Assembly (NCBI RefSeq): GCF_014127485.1
Contig: NZ_CP059903.1
Location: 3,656,001 to 3,720,000 of the forward strand
Direction: 5' to 3'
Length of the DNA: 64,000 bases
From: Nocardioides dongkuii
Lineage (GTDB): Bacteria > Actinomycetota > Actinomycetes > Propionibacteriales > Nocardioidaceae
The notes beneath the pieces are model-generated. The model was not told the DNA's origin and searched no databases. It saw nothing but the letters and a program-made list of their open reading frames with translations. Both the position numbers and the translations under genes were made by a program. Below are positions 17,443 through 26,205 of this stretch, piece by piece (the stretch's first letter is position 1; each line of letters begins with the position of its first letter).

Positions 17443-17448
17443 TACTCT
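17443..17448 (+). promoter_or_regulatory. -10 box (TACTCT) for senX3-regX3
   Basis: TACTCT, 7 nt, GTG at 17456; leaderless. It is divergent from the phoU promoter, with the 95 bp between available for RegX3 binding. I did not find a convincing pair of GTTCAC-type repeats. Confidence 0.55.
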
Positions 17449-17455
17449 TGGCGCT

Positions 17456-18595
17456 GTGGACCCGACGACGCAGGCGTTCCTCGCCGCGATCATCGGGGCG
17501 CTGGTCGCCGGTGCCGCCGTGCTGGCCTGGCACGTCAGCGACCGCCAGCAGCACCAGGTGCCGCCGCAGGAGGAGCCCGCGGTCCCGCCGGGCGTGGCGA
17601 CGGTCCTCTCGGTGCTGCGCAGCAGCGCGGTCGTCGTCGACGAGGAGGACGTGGTGCTGAAGGCCTCCGCGCCGGCGTACGCCCTGGGCCTGGTGCGGGG
17701 CAACCGCCTGGTCGCCGAGGAGCTGGCCCAGCTGGTGCGGCAGGTCCGCCGGGACGGGCAGATCCGCGAGACCGAGCTGGTGATGACCCGCCGCGGCGCC
17801 CCGGCGCGCCACGTCACCGCCCGCGTCGCCCCGCTGAGCTCCCGGCTGGTGCTGGCGCTGGTCGAGGACCGCACCCGCGAGCGCCGGGTCGAGGAGGTAC
17901 GCCGCGACTTCGTGGCCAACGTGAGCCACGAGCTGAAGACGCCGGTCGGCGCGATCCGGCTGCTCGCCGAGGCGATGCACGACGCCGCCGGGGACCCGGA
18001 CGCGGTCAAGCGGTTCGCCGACCGGATGCTGACCGAGAGCGACCGGCTGGCCCAGCTGGTGCAGCAGATCATCGAGCTCTCCCGCCTGCAGGCCGACGAC
18101 CCGCTGGAGGCGCCGACACCGGTCCGGCTGGACGACGTGCTCCACGTCGCGGTCGACACCAGCGCGATCGACGCCGACTCGAAGGGGATCCGGATCGTCA
18201 CCGGCGGCGCCCCGGGCCTGGAGGTCCTCGGCAACGAGGAGCAGATCACCGCGGCCGTCGCGAACCTGGTCGCGAACGCGGTGTCGTACTCCGATGCCGG
18301 CTCGACCGTCCAGGTCACCACCCGGGCCGACGGCGACGAGGTCGAGGTCGCGGTGGTCGACCAGGGCATCGGCATCCCGCCCGAGGAGATCGACCGGATC
18401 TTCGAGCGGTTCTACCGCGTCGACCCCGCGCGGCACCGCTCCACCGGCGGCACCGGGCTGGGGCTGTCCATCGTCAAGCACGTGGCGGCTACGCACGGCG
18501 GCGAGGTCCGCGTCTGGTCTGTCGAGGGTCAGGGGTCTACGTTCACCTTGACCCTCCCCCGGTACGTCGGGGCCGAGAGGAAGGAACGCCTGTGA
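17456..18595 (+). CDS. senX3: Sensor histidine kinase SenX3
   Basis: A 379-aa kinase sensing phosphate status through PhoU. It has one N-terminal TM segment (residues about 8-26), a PAS-like region (VLSVLRSSAVVVDEEDVVLKASAPAYALGL), the HisKA dimerisation domain with phospho-acceptor H158 in FVANVSHELKTPVGAI, and a HATPase_c domain with the N-box (NLVANAVSYSD), G1 DQGIGIPPEEIDRIFERFYRVD and G2 GTGLGLSIVKHVA. The absence of a periplasmic sensor loop is typical. The stop overlaps the regX3 start (GTGA). Confidence 0.95.
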   Translation: MDPTTQAFLAAIIGALVAGAAVLAWHVSDRQQHQVPPQEEPAVPPGVATVLSVLRSSAVVVDEEDVVLKASAPAYALGLVRGNRLVAEELAQLVRQVRRDGQIRETELVMTRRGAPARHVTARVAPLSSRLVLALVEDRTRERRVEEVRRDFVANVSHELKTPVGAIRLLAEAMHDAAGDPDAVKRFADRMLTESDRLAQLVQQIIELSRLQADDPLEAPTPVRLDDVLHVAVDTSAIDADSKGIRIVTGGAPGLEVLGNEEQITAAVANLVANAVSYSDAGSTVQVTTRADGDEVEVAVVDQGIGIPPEEIDRIFERFYRVDPARHRSTGGTGLGLSIVKHVAATHGGEVRVWSVEGQGSTFTLTLPRYVGAERKERL

Positions 18596-19269
18596 CCCGC
18601 GTGCTCGTGGTCGAGGATGAGGAGAGCTACAGCGACCCGCTCGCCTACATGCTCCGCAAGGAGGGGTTCGAGGTCGCGATCGCGGCCGACGGGAACGCCG
18701 CGCTGGCCGAGTTCGACCGCAACGGTGCCGACATCGTGCTGCTGGACCTGATGCTGCCCGGCCTGCCCGGCACCGAGGTGTGCCGGCGGATCCGCCAGAC
18801 CTCCAGCGTCCCGGTGATCATGGTCAGCGCCAAGGACGACGAGGTGGACAAGGTGGTCGGGCTCGAGCTGGGCGCCGACGACTACGTCACCAAGCCGTAC
18901 TCCCCCCGCGAGCTCGTCGCCCGGATCCGCGCGGTGCTGCGCCGCGGCCAGGAGCCGGAGCTGGCGCCCGCGACGCTCGAGGCGGGTCCGGTGCGGATGG
19001 ACGTCGAGCGGCACGTCGTGACCGTCGCGGGGCAGGAGCAGCGCTTCCCGCTCAAGGAGTTCGAGCTGCTCGAGATGTTCCTGCGCAACCCCGGACGGGT
19101 GCTGACCCGCGGGCAGCTGATCGACCGGGTCTGGGGCTCCGACTACGTCGGCGACACCAAGACCCTCGACGTGCACGTGAAGCGGCTGCGCGCCAAGCTG
19201 GAGCCGGACCCCGCCGAGCCGCAGTACCTCGTCACCGTGCGCGGGCTGGGTTACAAGCTCGACCTGTAG
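18592..19269 (+). CDS. regX3: Response regulator RegX3
   Basis: A 225-aa OmpR/PhoB-type regulator. The receiver domain has the acidic pocket (E8-D9), phospho-acceptor D52 in IVLLDLMLPG and Lys in MVSAKDDE. The C-terminal winged helix contains FPLKEFELLEMFLRNPGRVLTRGQLIDRVWG and a KTLDVHVKRLRAKLE recognition helix. It is partnered with SenX3 and controls phosphate-starvation genes. Confidence 0.96.
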   Translation: MTRVLVVEDEESYSDPLAYMLRKEGFEVAIAADGNAALAEFDRNGADIVLLDLMLPGLPGTEVCRRIRQTSSVPVIMVSAKDDEVDKVVGLELGADDYVTKPYSPRELVARIRAVLRRGQEPELAPATLEAGPVRMDVERHVVTVAGQEQRFPLKEFELLEMFLRNPGRVLTRGQLIDRVWGSDYVGDTKTLDVHVKRLRAKLEPDPAEPQYLVTVRGLGYKLDL

Positions 19270-19345
19270 CGACTCTCCGGATCAGCCCGTCGTACGTCGC
19301 GGCAGCACGGCGTACGAACGCGGTGAGGGGCGTATGCCGGGCCAT

Positions 19346-19423
19346 GTTCTCAGGGAGAACCTGATGTTCCGGGGCATCGCGACGGCCCCGAACATCAGGT
19401 TTCCCCGGTGCACCGGGGAAACC
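19346..19423. repeat. Overlapping hairpins between regX3 and EamA gene
   Basis: GTTCTC-AGG-GAGAAC (19346-19360) is followed by a 16-bp stem with one bulge: the arm at 19358-19374, starting AACCTGATGTTCC, pairs with 19386-19401. A perfect 26-bp palindrome, 19398-19423, is centred on CCGGTGCACCGG. Adjacent stems share bases, so they are mutually exclusive. It may terminate the senX3-regX3 transcript; no U-tract is present. The rest of the 236-bp gap carries only the downstream -10 box. Confidence 0.65.
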
Positions 19424-19493
19424 GGCACCCCCCTGGCGGGATATCCGGGTACGCCGTCCGGAAACCGCGTGGCCCGGTGTCGGCGGCCGTACC

Positions 19494-19499
19494 TAGGCT
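19494..19499 (+). promoter_or_regulatory. -10 box (TAGGCT), leaderless EamA gene
   Basis: TAGGCT, 6 nt, GTG at 19506. Confidence 0.6.
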
Positions 19500-19505
19500 G
19501 ATCCG

Positions 19506-20444
19506 GTGACGAGCACGGTGGAGCCGAAGACACAGGACCCGACGACCACGCCGGCGGCCTGGCTGCCGGTGGTGGCGGTGTCGGTGACGCTGCTGTTCTG
19601 GGCGTCGGCGTTCGTGGCGATCCGCCACCTCGGCCAGGACTTCTCCCCCGGCGCGCTGTCGCTGGGGCGGCTGCTGGTGGGGGCGGTGTGCCTCGCGGCG
19701 GTGGCGCTGCCGCGCGGGCTGCCGCGGCCGACCGGGCGGCAGTGGGTCTCGATCGTGACCATCGGGGTGCTGTGGTTCGGCGTCTACAACGTCGCGCTCA
19801 ACGAGGGCGAGCAGCGGGTCGACGCCGGCACCGCCGCGATGCTGATCCAGGTCTCACCCGTGCTGATCGCGCTGCTGGCAGCGGTGGTGCTCGACGAGCG
19901 GTTCACCGTCTGGCTCGGACTCGGGCTGGCGCTCGCCTTCGGCGGCGTCGCGCTGATCGGGCTCTCGACGTCCGACGGCAGCGACCGCGACGTGCTCGGC
20001 GTCGTCCTGTGCCTGGTCTCCGCGGTCGTCTACTCGATCAGCCTGATCCTGCAGAAGCCGCTCGTCGCCCGGCTGCCCGCGATCCAGGTGACCTGGCTGG
20101 CCTGCACGGTCGGCGCGGTCACGTGCCTGCCGTTCGCCGGGCAGCTCGCGGGCGAGGTGGCCGACGCGCCGCTGTCCTCCACGCTGTGGGTGGTCTACCT
20201 CGGCGTCTTCCCGACCGCGATCGCGTTCACGACCTACGCCTACGCGCTGCGGCACATGAGCGCCAGCAGCCTCGGCATCACGACGTACCTCGTCCCGCCG
20301 ATCACCATCGTCCTCGGCCTGCTGCTCCTCGACGAGGCCCCGCCGACGATGGCGTACGCCGGGGGCGCGCTCGCCCTGCTCGGCGTCGCGCTGACCCGGC
20401 GGAAGCCGCGCCCTCGTCCCGAGGACTGCGCGGCTCCCGCCTGA
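19506..20444 (+). CDS. EamA-family (DMT) transporter
   Basis: A 312-aa inner-membrane protein with ten predicted TM segments arranged as two EamA repeats. The first starts at VVAVSVTLLFWASAFVAIRHLG; the second at DVLGVVLCLVSAVVYSISLILQKPL. The typical PVLIALLAAVVLDER and VPPITIVLGLLLLDEAPP end-of-repeat motifs are present. DMT carriers export metabolites or amino acids; the substrate is unknown. It is convergent with the giant fibronectin protein 10 bp away. Confidence 0.88.
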   Translation: MTSTVEPKTQDPTTTPAAWLPVVAVSVTLLFWASAFVAIRHLGQDFSPGALSLGRLLVGAVCLAAVALPRGLPRPTGRQWVSIVTIGVLWFGVYNVALNEGEQRVDAGTAAMLIQVSPVLIALLAAVVLDERFTVWLGLGLALAFGGVALIGLSTSDGSDRDVLGVVLCLVSAVVYSISLILQKPLVARLPAIQVTWLACTVGAVTCLPFAGQLAGEVADAPLSSTLWVVYLGVFPTAIAFTTYAYALRHMSASSLGITTYLVPPITIVLGLLLLDEAPPTMAYAGGALALLGVALTRRKPRPRPEDCAAPA

Positions 20445-20454
20445 GGCTGACTGG

Positions 20455-23400
20455 TCAGCGGCGCTTCGCCTTCAGCACCTTCAACGCCACCGTGCGGGAC
20501 GACGCCGCGGCCTGCGCCGAGCCCCCGTACGTCGCGGTGATCTTGTGCTTGCCCTTCGCGAGCCGCGGCAGCTTGAAGGTGATCGTGGCTCCGGACCCGA
20601 GCGGCAGCGTCTTCAGCTTCCGACCGCCGTCGCGGATCGTGACCGAGCCGCCCGGCGCGGACAGGCCGGACACGGACACCCGCACGGTCGCGGTGACCCG
20701 CTCCTTCGCCGACACCTTCGAGGCGCTGAGCGAGAGGCTCGTGCTGGACGCCAGCCGCGCCACGGTCACGCCGTCGCTCTCGGCGGTACCGGGCTCAAGG
20801 CCGGTCACCGTGGCGGTCTCGACGACCCACACACCTCGTCCCGCGTCCTCCGCGGTGAGGCGGTACGCCTCGTCGTCGGCGCCGCGGATGGCGGTGCCGT
20901 CGCGGAACCACTGGTACCTCAGGCGCGGCTCCTCGGGCCAGGTGCCCGGCTCGACCTCGAGCGTCTGACCGACCACCGGCCGGCCGGCGATCGACGGCAG
21001 CGTGACCGGGACCAGTGCCGCACCGGTCGCTCCGTCGAGCGACTCGCTCGACGTCACCGCGGGGGTGTAGCCCGCGAGGGTCCCGGTGGCTCGGACCGAG
21101 ACCTTCTTGCCCAGGTCGTCGCGGACGACCGTGTAGACCTCGCCGGTGGCGCCGTCGATCGGCGTGGACCCGCGGTACCACTGGTAGGTGATCGCGTCGA
21201 CCGTCGGGTCGAAGATCGGCGGCGTGGCTCGCAGCTCGGTGCCGACGGCCCCGCTGCCGGCGACCGTCACCGGTCGGACGACCGCGGGCGGGTCGACGAC
21301 CGAGAAGCCCTGCCAGGGCGAGGCGCCGAGCGACGCGTTCCGGGCGTCGAGCGCAACGACCCGCCACTCCCAGCTGCCCGCGGCCAGCGCGGCGGTGGGC
21401 GCCCACGCCGTGGCCCGGGTCGCGACGTTCTCGACCAGGCTCGTGGTGCCCGCCTTCCGCCGCTCGAAGCGGTAGCTGGTGGCGCGCTCGTCGGGCTGCC
21501 AGTGGAAGTACGACGTGCTCGGGACGACAACCGCACCGGGTGCCGGGGCGATCGTGGACGGCACGATCGCCGTCATGTGGAACGAGCGCACCGGGCTCCA
21601 CTCCCCCTTGCGGCCCCTCGCGTCGATGCGGCGGACGCGCCAGGTGTACCCGGCGTCGCTCACCGGGAGCGGGTCGGAGGGAGCCCACGACGCGTGCTTC
21701 CACGACGTGGACCCTGCGACCTTCGTCGGGCCGGCGTAGACCTCGATCTCGTACGCCGCGGCGAAGGGCAGCGGCTCCCAGCTCAGGGTGTAGTCAGCGC
21801 CCATCGCGGCACCGTCGGCGGGCGAAGTGGGCACCGGCGCGGCCGACCGCTTCACGAACCGCCCGGTCTCGCTCCACACCGTCGGCGTGTTGCCTCCGTC
21901 GATCGCCCGCACCCGCCAGTACACGGGGCCCTCGGGGTAGGTCTCCTTGAAGCTGGTGAACGTCGTCTGGTCGACCGTCACGCTCTCGATGCGGCTGACG
22001 AAGTCGGGATCGACCGCGGTCTCCACGACGTACGACCTCGCCTCGGTGGAGGCGGGCGTGGTGAGCGAGGACCCCACGGGCGCGTCGGGGTGGCGGAGAG
22101 CCTGAAGCTCGGAGGTCCAGTCGAGGGTCACGTCGTCGCTGACATCGACACCGTCCACGGGCGTGACGAGCCGCGGCGCGACCGACTTCTTCGCGAACGA
22201 GTGCCGCGCGTGCTTGAGCCCAGCACATCCCGATCCGGACTTGGCGCACGGTTGCACCACCCAGAAGTAAGCCGACCCCGCCTGACTGTCGGGAAGTGTC
22301 GTCGTGGTCGGCGTCCACAGGGGCTCCTGCACCACGACGGGACGAAGCTCGGCCAGCGGTGTGGTCAGCTCTCGGTCGCGCCAGAAGGACACGCGGTACG
22401 ACAACGCACCGGGCACCGGGTCCCAGGTCAGCACCGGCGTCTGGCGCAGATCGACGCAGGTCGCGGGGATCACCGCGGTGCAGACGTCCCGGTCGGAACC
22501 GAAGGCGGCCGTCCCGGTGAGCGAGGCGGCGTGCCCGGTCACCATGTCGGAGTCGCTGAACTGAGCGGGCGTGGTCGGCGGCGTCGGAGCCGGCTCGTAA
22601 TGGAAGGGCACTGGCTTCTGGCTGAGGACGTCGGTGGTGGGGGCTGCGCTGCCGCCCTCGTCCCTGCCGAGAACCACCCAGGAGTAGTCACCCGCCGCTC
22701 CGGGACGGCACCCGTCGTCGGCCAAGGTCGTGTGCACGGTGGTGACCTCGCAGACCTCCTTGCCGTCCGGCCCGAAGAGGGAGACTGTGTACTTGCTGGC
22801 CATCTCCATGGCGTCCCACTGGAAGAAGAACGGCATGCTGCCGTCGATGTCGCCCCGCGGATGCACCAGGTGCGGCTGGTCGGGCCAGGCGCGCCGGAAC
22901 TTCCAGGGGCTCGCGGGCCAGGGAGCGACGTTCCCCGACGCGTCGACCGGACGCACGCGCCAGTAGTACTCGTCGTTGGCCAGCGTCGTGGGCGGCGCGT
23001 AGCGGGTGCCGGTGACGCCGGTGGCGCTGTGCACGACGCTCAGGAACCCGCCGTCGGTACTCACCTGGACCTGGTAGGTCACCGCCCCGGGCACCGGCTC
23101 CCAGTCGAGCACGACCTCGCGGACCGGGGCATCGAAGCTGTCCGTGGGCCCCGTCAGACGAGCGGGGAGCAGCCCCTCGACCCGGTACTCGCGCGGCTCC
23201 GACCACGTGGTTGCGTAGCCGGTGCCGAGGGTGGCGTTCACGCGCCAGTAGTAGGTGCCGGCGAGCTGGTAGTTGACGAGCACCGCGGCCGTGGTCCGCT
23301 GGGTGTTGGCGGTGATCAGCGCCGGGTCGGTGAACTCGGGGTCTCGGCTCACCTGGATCGTGTACGCCGTGGCCCCGGCGACCGGCTGCCAGGCGAAGCG

Positions 23401-23838
23401 GGGCGTGTCCACCGGGGGCTGGAGGACGGCGTCGACGGCGGGCCGGATCGGCGTCGGGGCGGCGCGCTCGTCGTGCCGGAACGACTCGGTCGTCCAGGCG
23501 CTGTCCTCGGCTCCCGAGGACCGCACCCGCCACCAGAGCTCGCCGTCGGGCAGCTGGACCGTCGGCACGTAGCGGAGGTTCACCGTGTCCGCGATCGAGA
23601 CCAGCGTGGTGGCGAAGTCCGGCGAGGCGGACACCTGGACGTCGAACCTGGTCGCTCCCGCGGGTCGGTCCCAGCCCAGCGCGATCGGGCCGTCGGCCAC
23701 GGCGCCGCCCGCGGGGGAAAGCCCGATGGGCGCGTCCGTGGCAGCGGCGTGCGCGGCTGGGGGCGACGCCAGCGGGACAGCGCCGCCGGCGGCGAGCGCC
23801 AGGCCGAGGGCGAGGGTCAGGACACGACTGCGGAACAC
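20455..23838 (-). CDS. Giant secreted fibronectin/Ig-like repeat protein of the pilus locus
   Basis: An 1127-aa exported protein. A signal peptide (about residues 1-33, ending AAHAA) precedes a long array of fibronectin-III-like modules recognisable by repeated units such as YTIQVSRDPEF, YYWRVNATLGTGYATTWSEPREY and YRVSFWRDRELTTPLAEL. Two Ig-like modules follow (ITYQWYRGSTPIDGA, LRYQWFRDGTAIRGA). The end is a Big_5-like sandwich domain (SVTIRDGGRKLKTLPLGSGAT) and a basic KAKRR tail. There is no sortase motif or prepilin signal. It lies 3' of the major pilin gene on the same strand, which suggests a pilus-associated adhesin. A GGAGG Shine-Dalgarno precedes the GTG. Confidence 0.8.
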   Translation of the reverse strand: MFRSRVLTLALGLALAAGGAVPLASPPAAHAAATDAPIGLSPAGGAVADGPIALGWDRPAGATRFDVQVSASPDFATTLVSIADTVNLRYVPTVQLPDGELWWRVRSSGAEDSAWTTESFRHDERAAPTPIRPAVDAVLQPPVDTPRFAWQPVAGATAYTIQVSRDPEFTDPALITANTQRTTAAVLVNYQLAGTYYWRVNATLGTGYATTWSEPREYRVEGLLPARLTGPTDSFDAPVREVVLDWEPVPGAVTYQVQVSTDGGFLSVVHSATGVTGTRYAPPTTLANDEYYWRVRPVDASGNVAPWPASPWKFRRAWPDQPHLVHPRGDIDGSMPFFFQWDAMEMASKYTVSLFGPDGKEVCEVTTVHTTLADDGCRPGAAGDYSWVVLGRDEGGSAAPTTDVLSQKPVPFHYEPAPTPPTTPAQFSDSDMVTGHAASLTGTAAFGSDRDVCTAVIPATCVDLRQTPVLTWDPVPGALSYRVSFWRDRELTTPLAELRPVVVQEPLWTPTTTTLPDSQAGSAYFWVVQPCAKSGSGCAGLKHARHSFAKKSVAPRLVTPVDGVDVSDDVTLDWTSELQALRHPDAPVGSSLTTPASTEARSYVVETAVDPDFVSRIESVTVDQTTFTSFKETYPEGPVYWRVRAIDGGNTPTVWSETGRFVKRSAAPVPTSPADGAAMGADYTLSWEPLPFAAAYEIEVYAGPTKVAGSTSWKHASWAPSDPLPVSDAGYTWRVRRIDARGRKGEWSPVRSFHMTAIVPSTIAPAPGAVVVPSTSYFHWQPDERATSYRFERRKAGTTSLVENVATRATAWAPTAALAAGSWEWRVVALDARNASLGASPWQGFSVVDPPAVVRPVTVAGSGAVGTELRATPPIFDPTVDAITYQWYRGSTPIDGATGEVYTVVRDDLGKKVSVRATGTLAGYTPAVTSSESLDGATGAALVPVTLPSIAGRPVVGQTLEVEPGTWPEEPRLRYQWFRDGTAIRGADDEAYRLTAEDAGRGVWVVETATVTGLEPGTAESDGVTVARLASSTSLSLSASKVSAKERVTATVRVSVSGLSAPGGSVTIRDGGRKLKTLPLGSGATITFKLPRLAKGKHKITATYGGSAQAAASSRTVALKVLKAKRR

Positions 23839-23940
23839 GGAGGTCCTCCGGAGGGCGGGCGGAACGGGTGGGAGTACGACGAACCGGTGACGCTCCGCAC
23901 CCGAGGGGGCGGTGCGCCACCGGTCATGGTGTGGCTGCGA

Positions 23941-24333
23941 TCAGGAGCAGACGTCCTGGCTCAGACCGCCACCGTCGGAGTCGTAGTAGTAGGTGTCGTC
24001 GGCCCCTTCGCCGCCCTCGCGGATCCCCTTCAGGCAGAAGGCCGCGGTGTCGGCGTTGACGATCTCGATGGAGTCCTTCTCGTTCGACTGCTTGAAGTCG
24101 GCGAGGTCGGCCTTGACCTTCGTGTACGTCTGCTCGTCGACGAAGTACGTCTCCTGCAGCGTGGCCATGTTCTTCAGGTCCGACTTGACCGCGGCGTCCG
24201 CGGCCTTCTCGCGCTGGCTGAGGAACACGGGGATGGCGATCGCGGCGAGGACGCCGATGATCAGGACGACGACGAGGAGCTCGATGAGCGTGAAGCCCTG
24301 GTCCCGCTTCTCGGGGGTGGTGGTGGTCTGCAT
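23941..24333 (-). CDS. Type IV major prepilin
   Basis: A 130-aa prepilin. It has a short leader with cleavage predicted at G13|F14, the conserved Glu at +5, and the N-methylated hydrophobic helix FTLIELLVVVLIIGVLAAI with Pro at +22. The globular domain is small and acidic with two Cys (AAFCLKG, DVCS) that could close a D-loop. An AGGAG Shine-Dalgarno precedes the ATG. The 129-bp gap upstream is the largest in the minus-strand pilus block and may hold its own promoter, as expected for an abundant subunit. Confidence 0.92.
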   Translation of the reverse strand: MQTTTTPEKRDQGFTLIELLVVVLIIGVLAAIAIPVFLSQREKAADAAVKSDLKNMATLQETYFVDEQTYTKVKADLADFKQSNEKDSIEIVNADTAAFCLKGIREGGEGADDTYYYDSDGGGLSQDVCS

Positions 24334-24462
24334 GGGATCTCCTGGGAGAGGAAAGGGTGTGGTCGTCACCCCGTCCGGGGGGCCGAGACGACGCCTGGCA
24401 TCGGATCCATCGGTCCAGCGGGCGTCCACCTGAGGGATTTCCGGGCGACTCGGCGGACTTTC

Positions 24463-26205
24463 TCAGCCGGAGTACTTCCCCTTGATCTCGCCGTACGTCT
24501 TCTGGCCCCAGGCGGCGCGCAGCGGGTCCAGGAAGTACGGCGGCGGCGCATAGCGGAGCCGGGTGTCGTAGATGTAGTTCTTCGCGTAGCCGCTGTTGCT
24601 GCCGAGCGCGACGGGGCCGCGGTACCGCTGGGCGATGGAGCCGACGACCTTCAGGGTCCCCAACCGGTTGCCGTGCTCGTAGGAGGCGACCGTGAACGAG
24701 TGCTGGAGGGTGAGGATCGAGGCGTTCACCTCGATGTTGGTCCGCACCCGGTTGTCGGGGCCCGACATGTTCTCGTAGTCCGACCACCGGGTGCAGCGGC
24801 CGTGACGGTCGCTCTCCTGGCAGGTCCGGGACACCGGGTGGTAGATCTTCACGTTGTTCGAGGCGATCAGGCCGAGCGCGTCGGTGCCGGTCGTGCCGCC
24901 GACGTACTTCAGGTCGTTGGTGACGATGATGTTGTTGTCGGCCGAGATCGTGACCCTCCCCTTGAGCCTGCCCTCGACGAACACCGTCCCGTAGCGGCAG
25001 TTCGCGTCGCCGAGCGTCTGGGAGTAGTCCGCGGACTGCGGGTAGCCGCCGATCTTGCCGTTGGCGCACGGGCCGCTCGCGGGAGCGCCGGACCAGCCGG
25101 TGGGGATGTCCTGGACCAGGATCAGCTTGTTCTGCGGCACGGCCACGGTCGTCCCGTTGGTCTGGGTCGCGGCGGTGCCCCCGCAGGCCGCCGTGAGGTT
25201 CTTCGAGTAGGGGCTCCAGACCTTCATCTGACTGGCCCCGGTGTTGCTCGGGTCGAAGACGATCCGGGTCGGACCGGTGTAGAGGCAGCCGCGGTTCGGC
25301 GAAGTCGCATCCACGTGCTGGCGCAGATCGCCCAGGTCGGTCGGCAGCTCGATCTCGCTGCGGTAGCCGATGCCCTTGCTGAACTGCGGGTTGGAGGTGC
25401 CGGAGGCCTTCCGGTAGCACGATGTCGTGGGTCGCGGCTCGCCGTTGATCGGCTTGCACGTCGGCCAGGAGGTGGTCACCGTGCCGAGGAACCTCGTCGC
25501 GCCACCGGTCCAGATGGCGTCGTTGGTGTGCAGCGGTCCGTTGATGGTGTCGGCTGCGGCGAACTGGATGTCGGTGCAGGTCGAGGTCGCGCCACTGCGC
25601 GGCTTGAAGGGGTCCCACCAGTACTGCGCGCACTTGGCGAGTGCCGTGGAGTTGTTCAGCCCGTACTCACGCTCGTCCGCGGGGTCCAACGTCTCGTAGA
25701 CGGTGTAGTAGAGGAACTCCCCGAAGCCGCCGCGCCGCAGCACCACCTGGATCGATCGGGTCACGTCGCCGCTGCGGCCGGTACTGGTCAGGTCGATCCC
25801 GCCGTCGATCAACGTGCTGCTCGTGGAGACGTCGTAATGGAACTCAGCGCCCGAGCTGCCCGGCACGGTCAGCCACCCGGGCTTGGTGGAGGCGGTCCAC
25901 CGGCAGGAGCCCCCTCCGGAGGTCGCGGGTCCCTGCAACGCCTGGTTGGTGCAGTCCGCCGCCTGCCAGTACGTGTCGTCGCGGTTGAGCCGGGCCAGGT
26001 AGTCGTCGATCCCGGCCTCGGCAGCCGCGAGCGCCTGCTTCCAGTGCCGGGCGTGCTCGGAGGTCTGCAGCGTCTGGACGGCCTGGCTGAGGGCGACGCC
26101 GACGACCAGCGAGAGGATGGTCATCGCGGCGATCACCACGAGCAGGGCCGAGCCGCGGTCGTCGCGACGCCGGGCGGGGAGCGAGGGCTTCAAGGCGCGT
26201 CTCAT
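24463..26205 (-). CDS. PilX/GspK-like large minor pilin
   Basis: A 580-aa protein with a prepilin-like N-terminus, RDDRG|SALLVVIAAMTILSLVVG. The +5 Glu is missing (Val), as in tip-capping GspK-type pseudopilins and many PilX proteins. The large ectodomain contains DTINGPLHTNDAIW and GRVTISADNNIIVTNDLKYVGG, resembling the DUF4900-type region of other bacterial PilX proteins, and about ten Cys. It is probably a minor pilin at the pilus tip. The start overlaps the pilW-like stop (ATGA). Confidence 0.8.
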   Translation of the reverse strand: MRRALKPSLPARRRDDRGSALLVVIAAMTILSLVVGVALSQAVQTLQTSEHARHWKQALAAAEAGIDDYLARLNRDDTYWQAADCTNQALQGPATSGGGSCRWTASTKPGWLTVPGSSGAEFHYDVSTSSTLIDGGIDLTSTGRSGDVTRSIQVVLRRGGFGEFLYYTVYETLDPADEREYGLNNSTALAKCAQYWWDPFKPRSGATSTCTDIQFAAADTINGPLHTNDAIWTGGATRFLGTVTTSWPTCKPINGEPRPTTSCYRKASGTSNPQFSKGIGYRSEIELPTDLGDLRQHVDATSPNRGCLYTGPTRIVFDPSNTGASQMKVWSPYSKNLTAACGGTAATQTNGTTVAVPQNKLILVQDIPTGWSGAPASGPCANGKIGGYPQSADYSQTLGDANCRYGTVFVEGRLKGRVTISADNNIIVTNDLKYVGGTTGTDALGLIASNNVKIYHPVSRTCQESDRHGRCTRWSDYENMSGPDNRVRTNIEVNASILTLQHSFTVASYEHGNRLGTLKVVGSIAQRYRGPVALGSNSGYAKNYIYDTRLRYAPPPYFLDPLRAAWGQKTYGEIKGKYSG

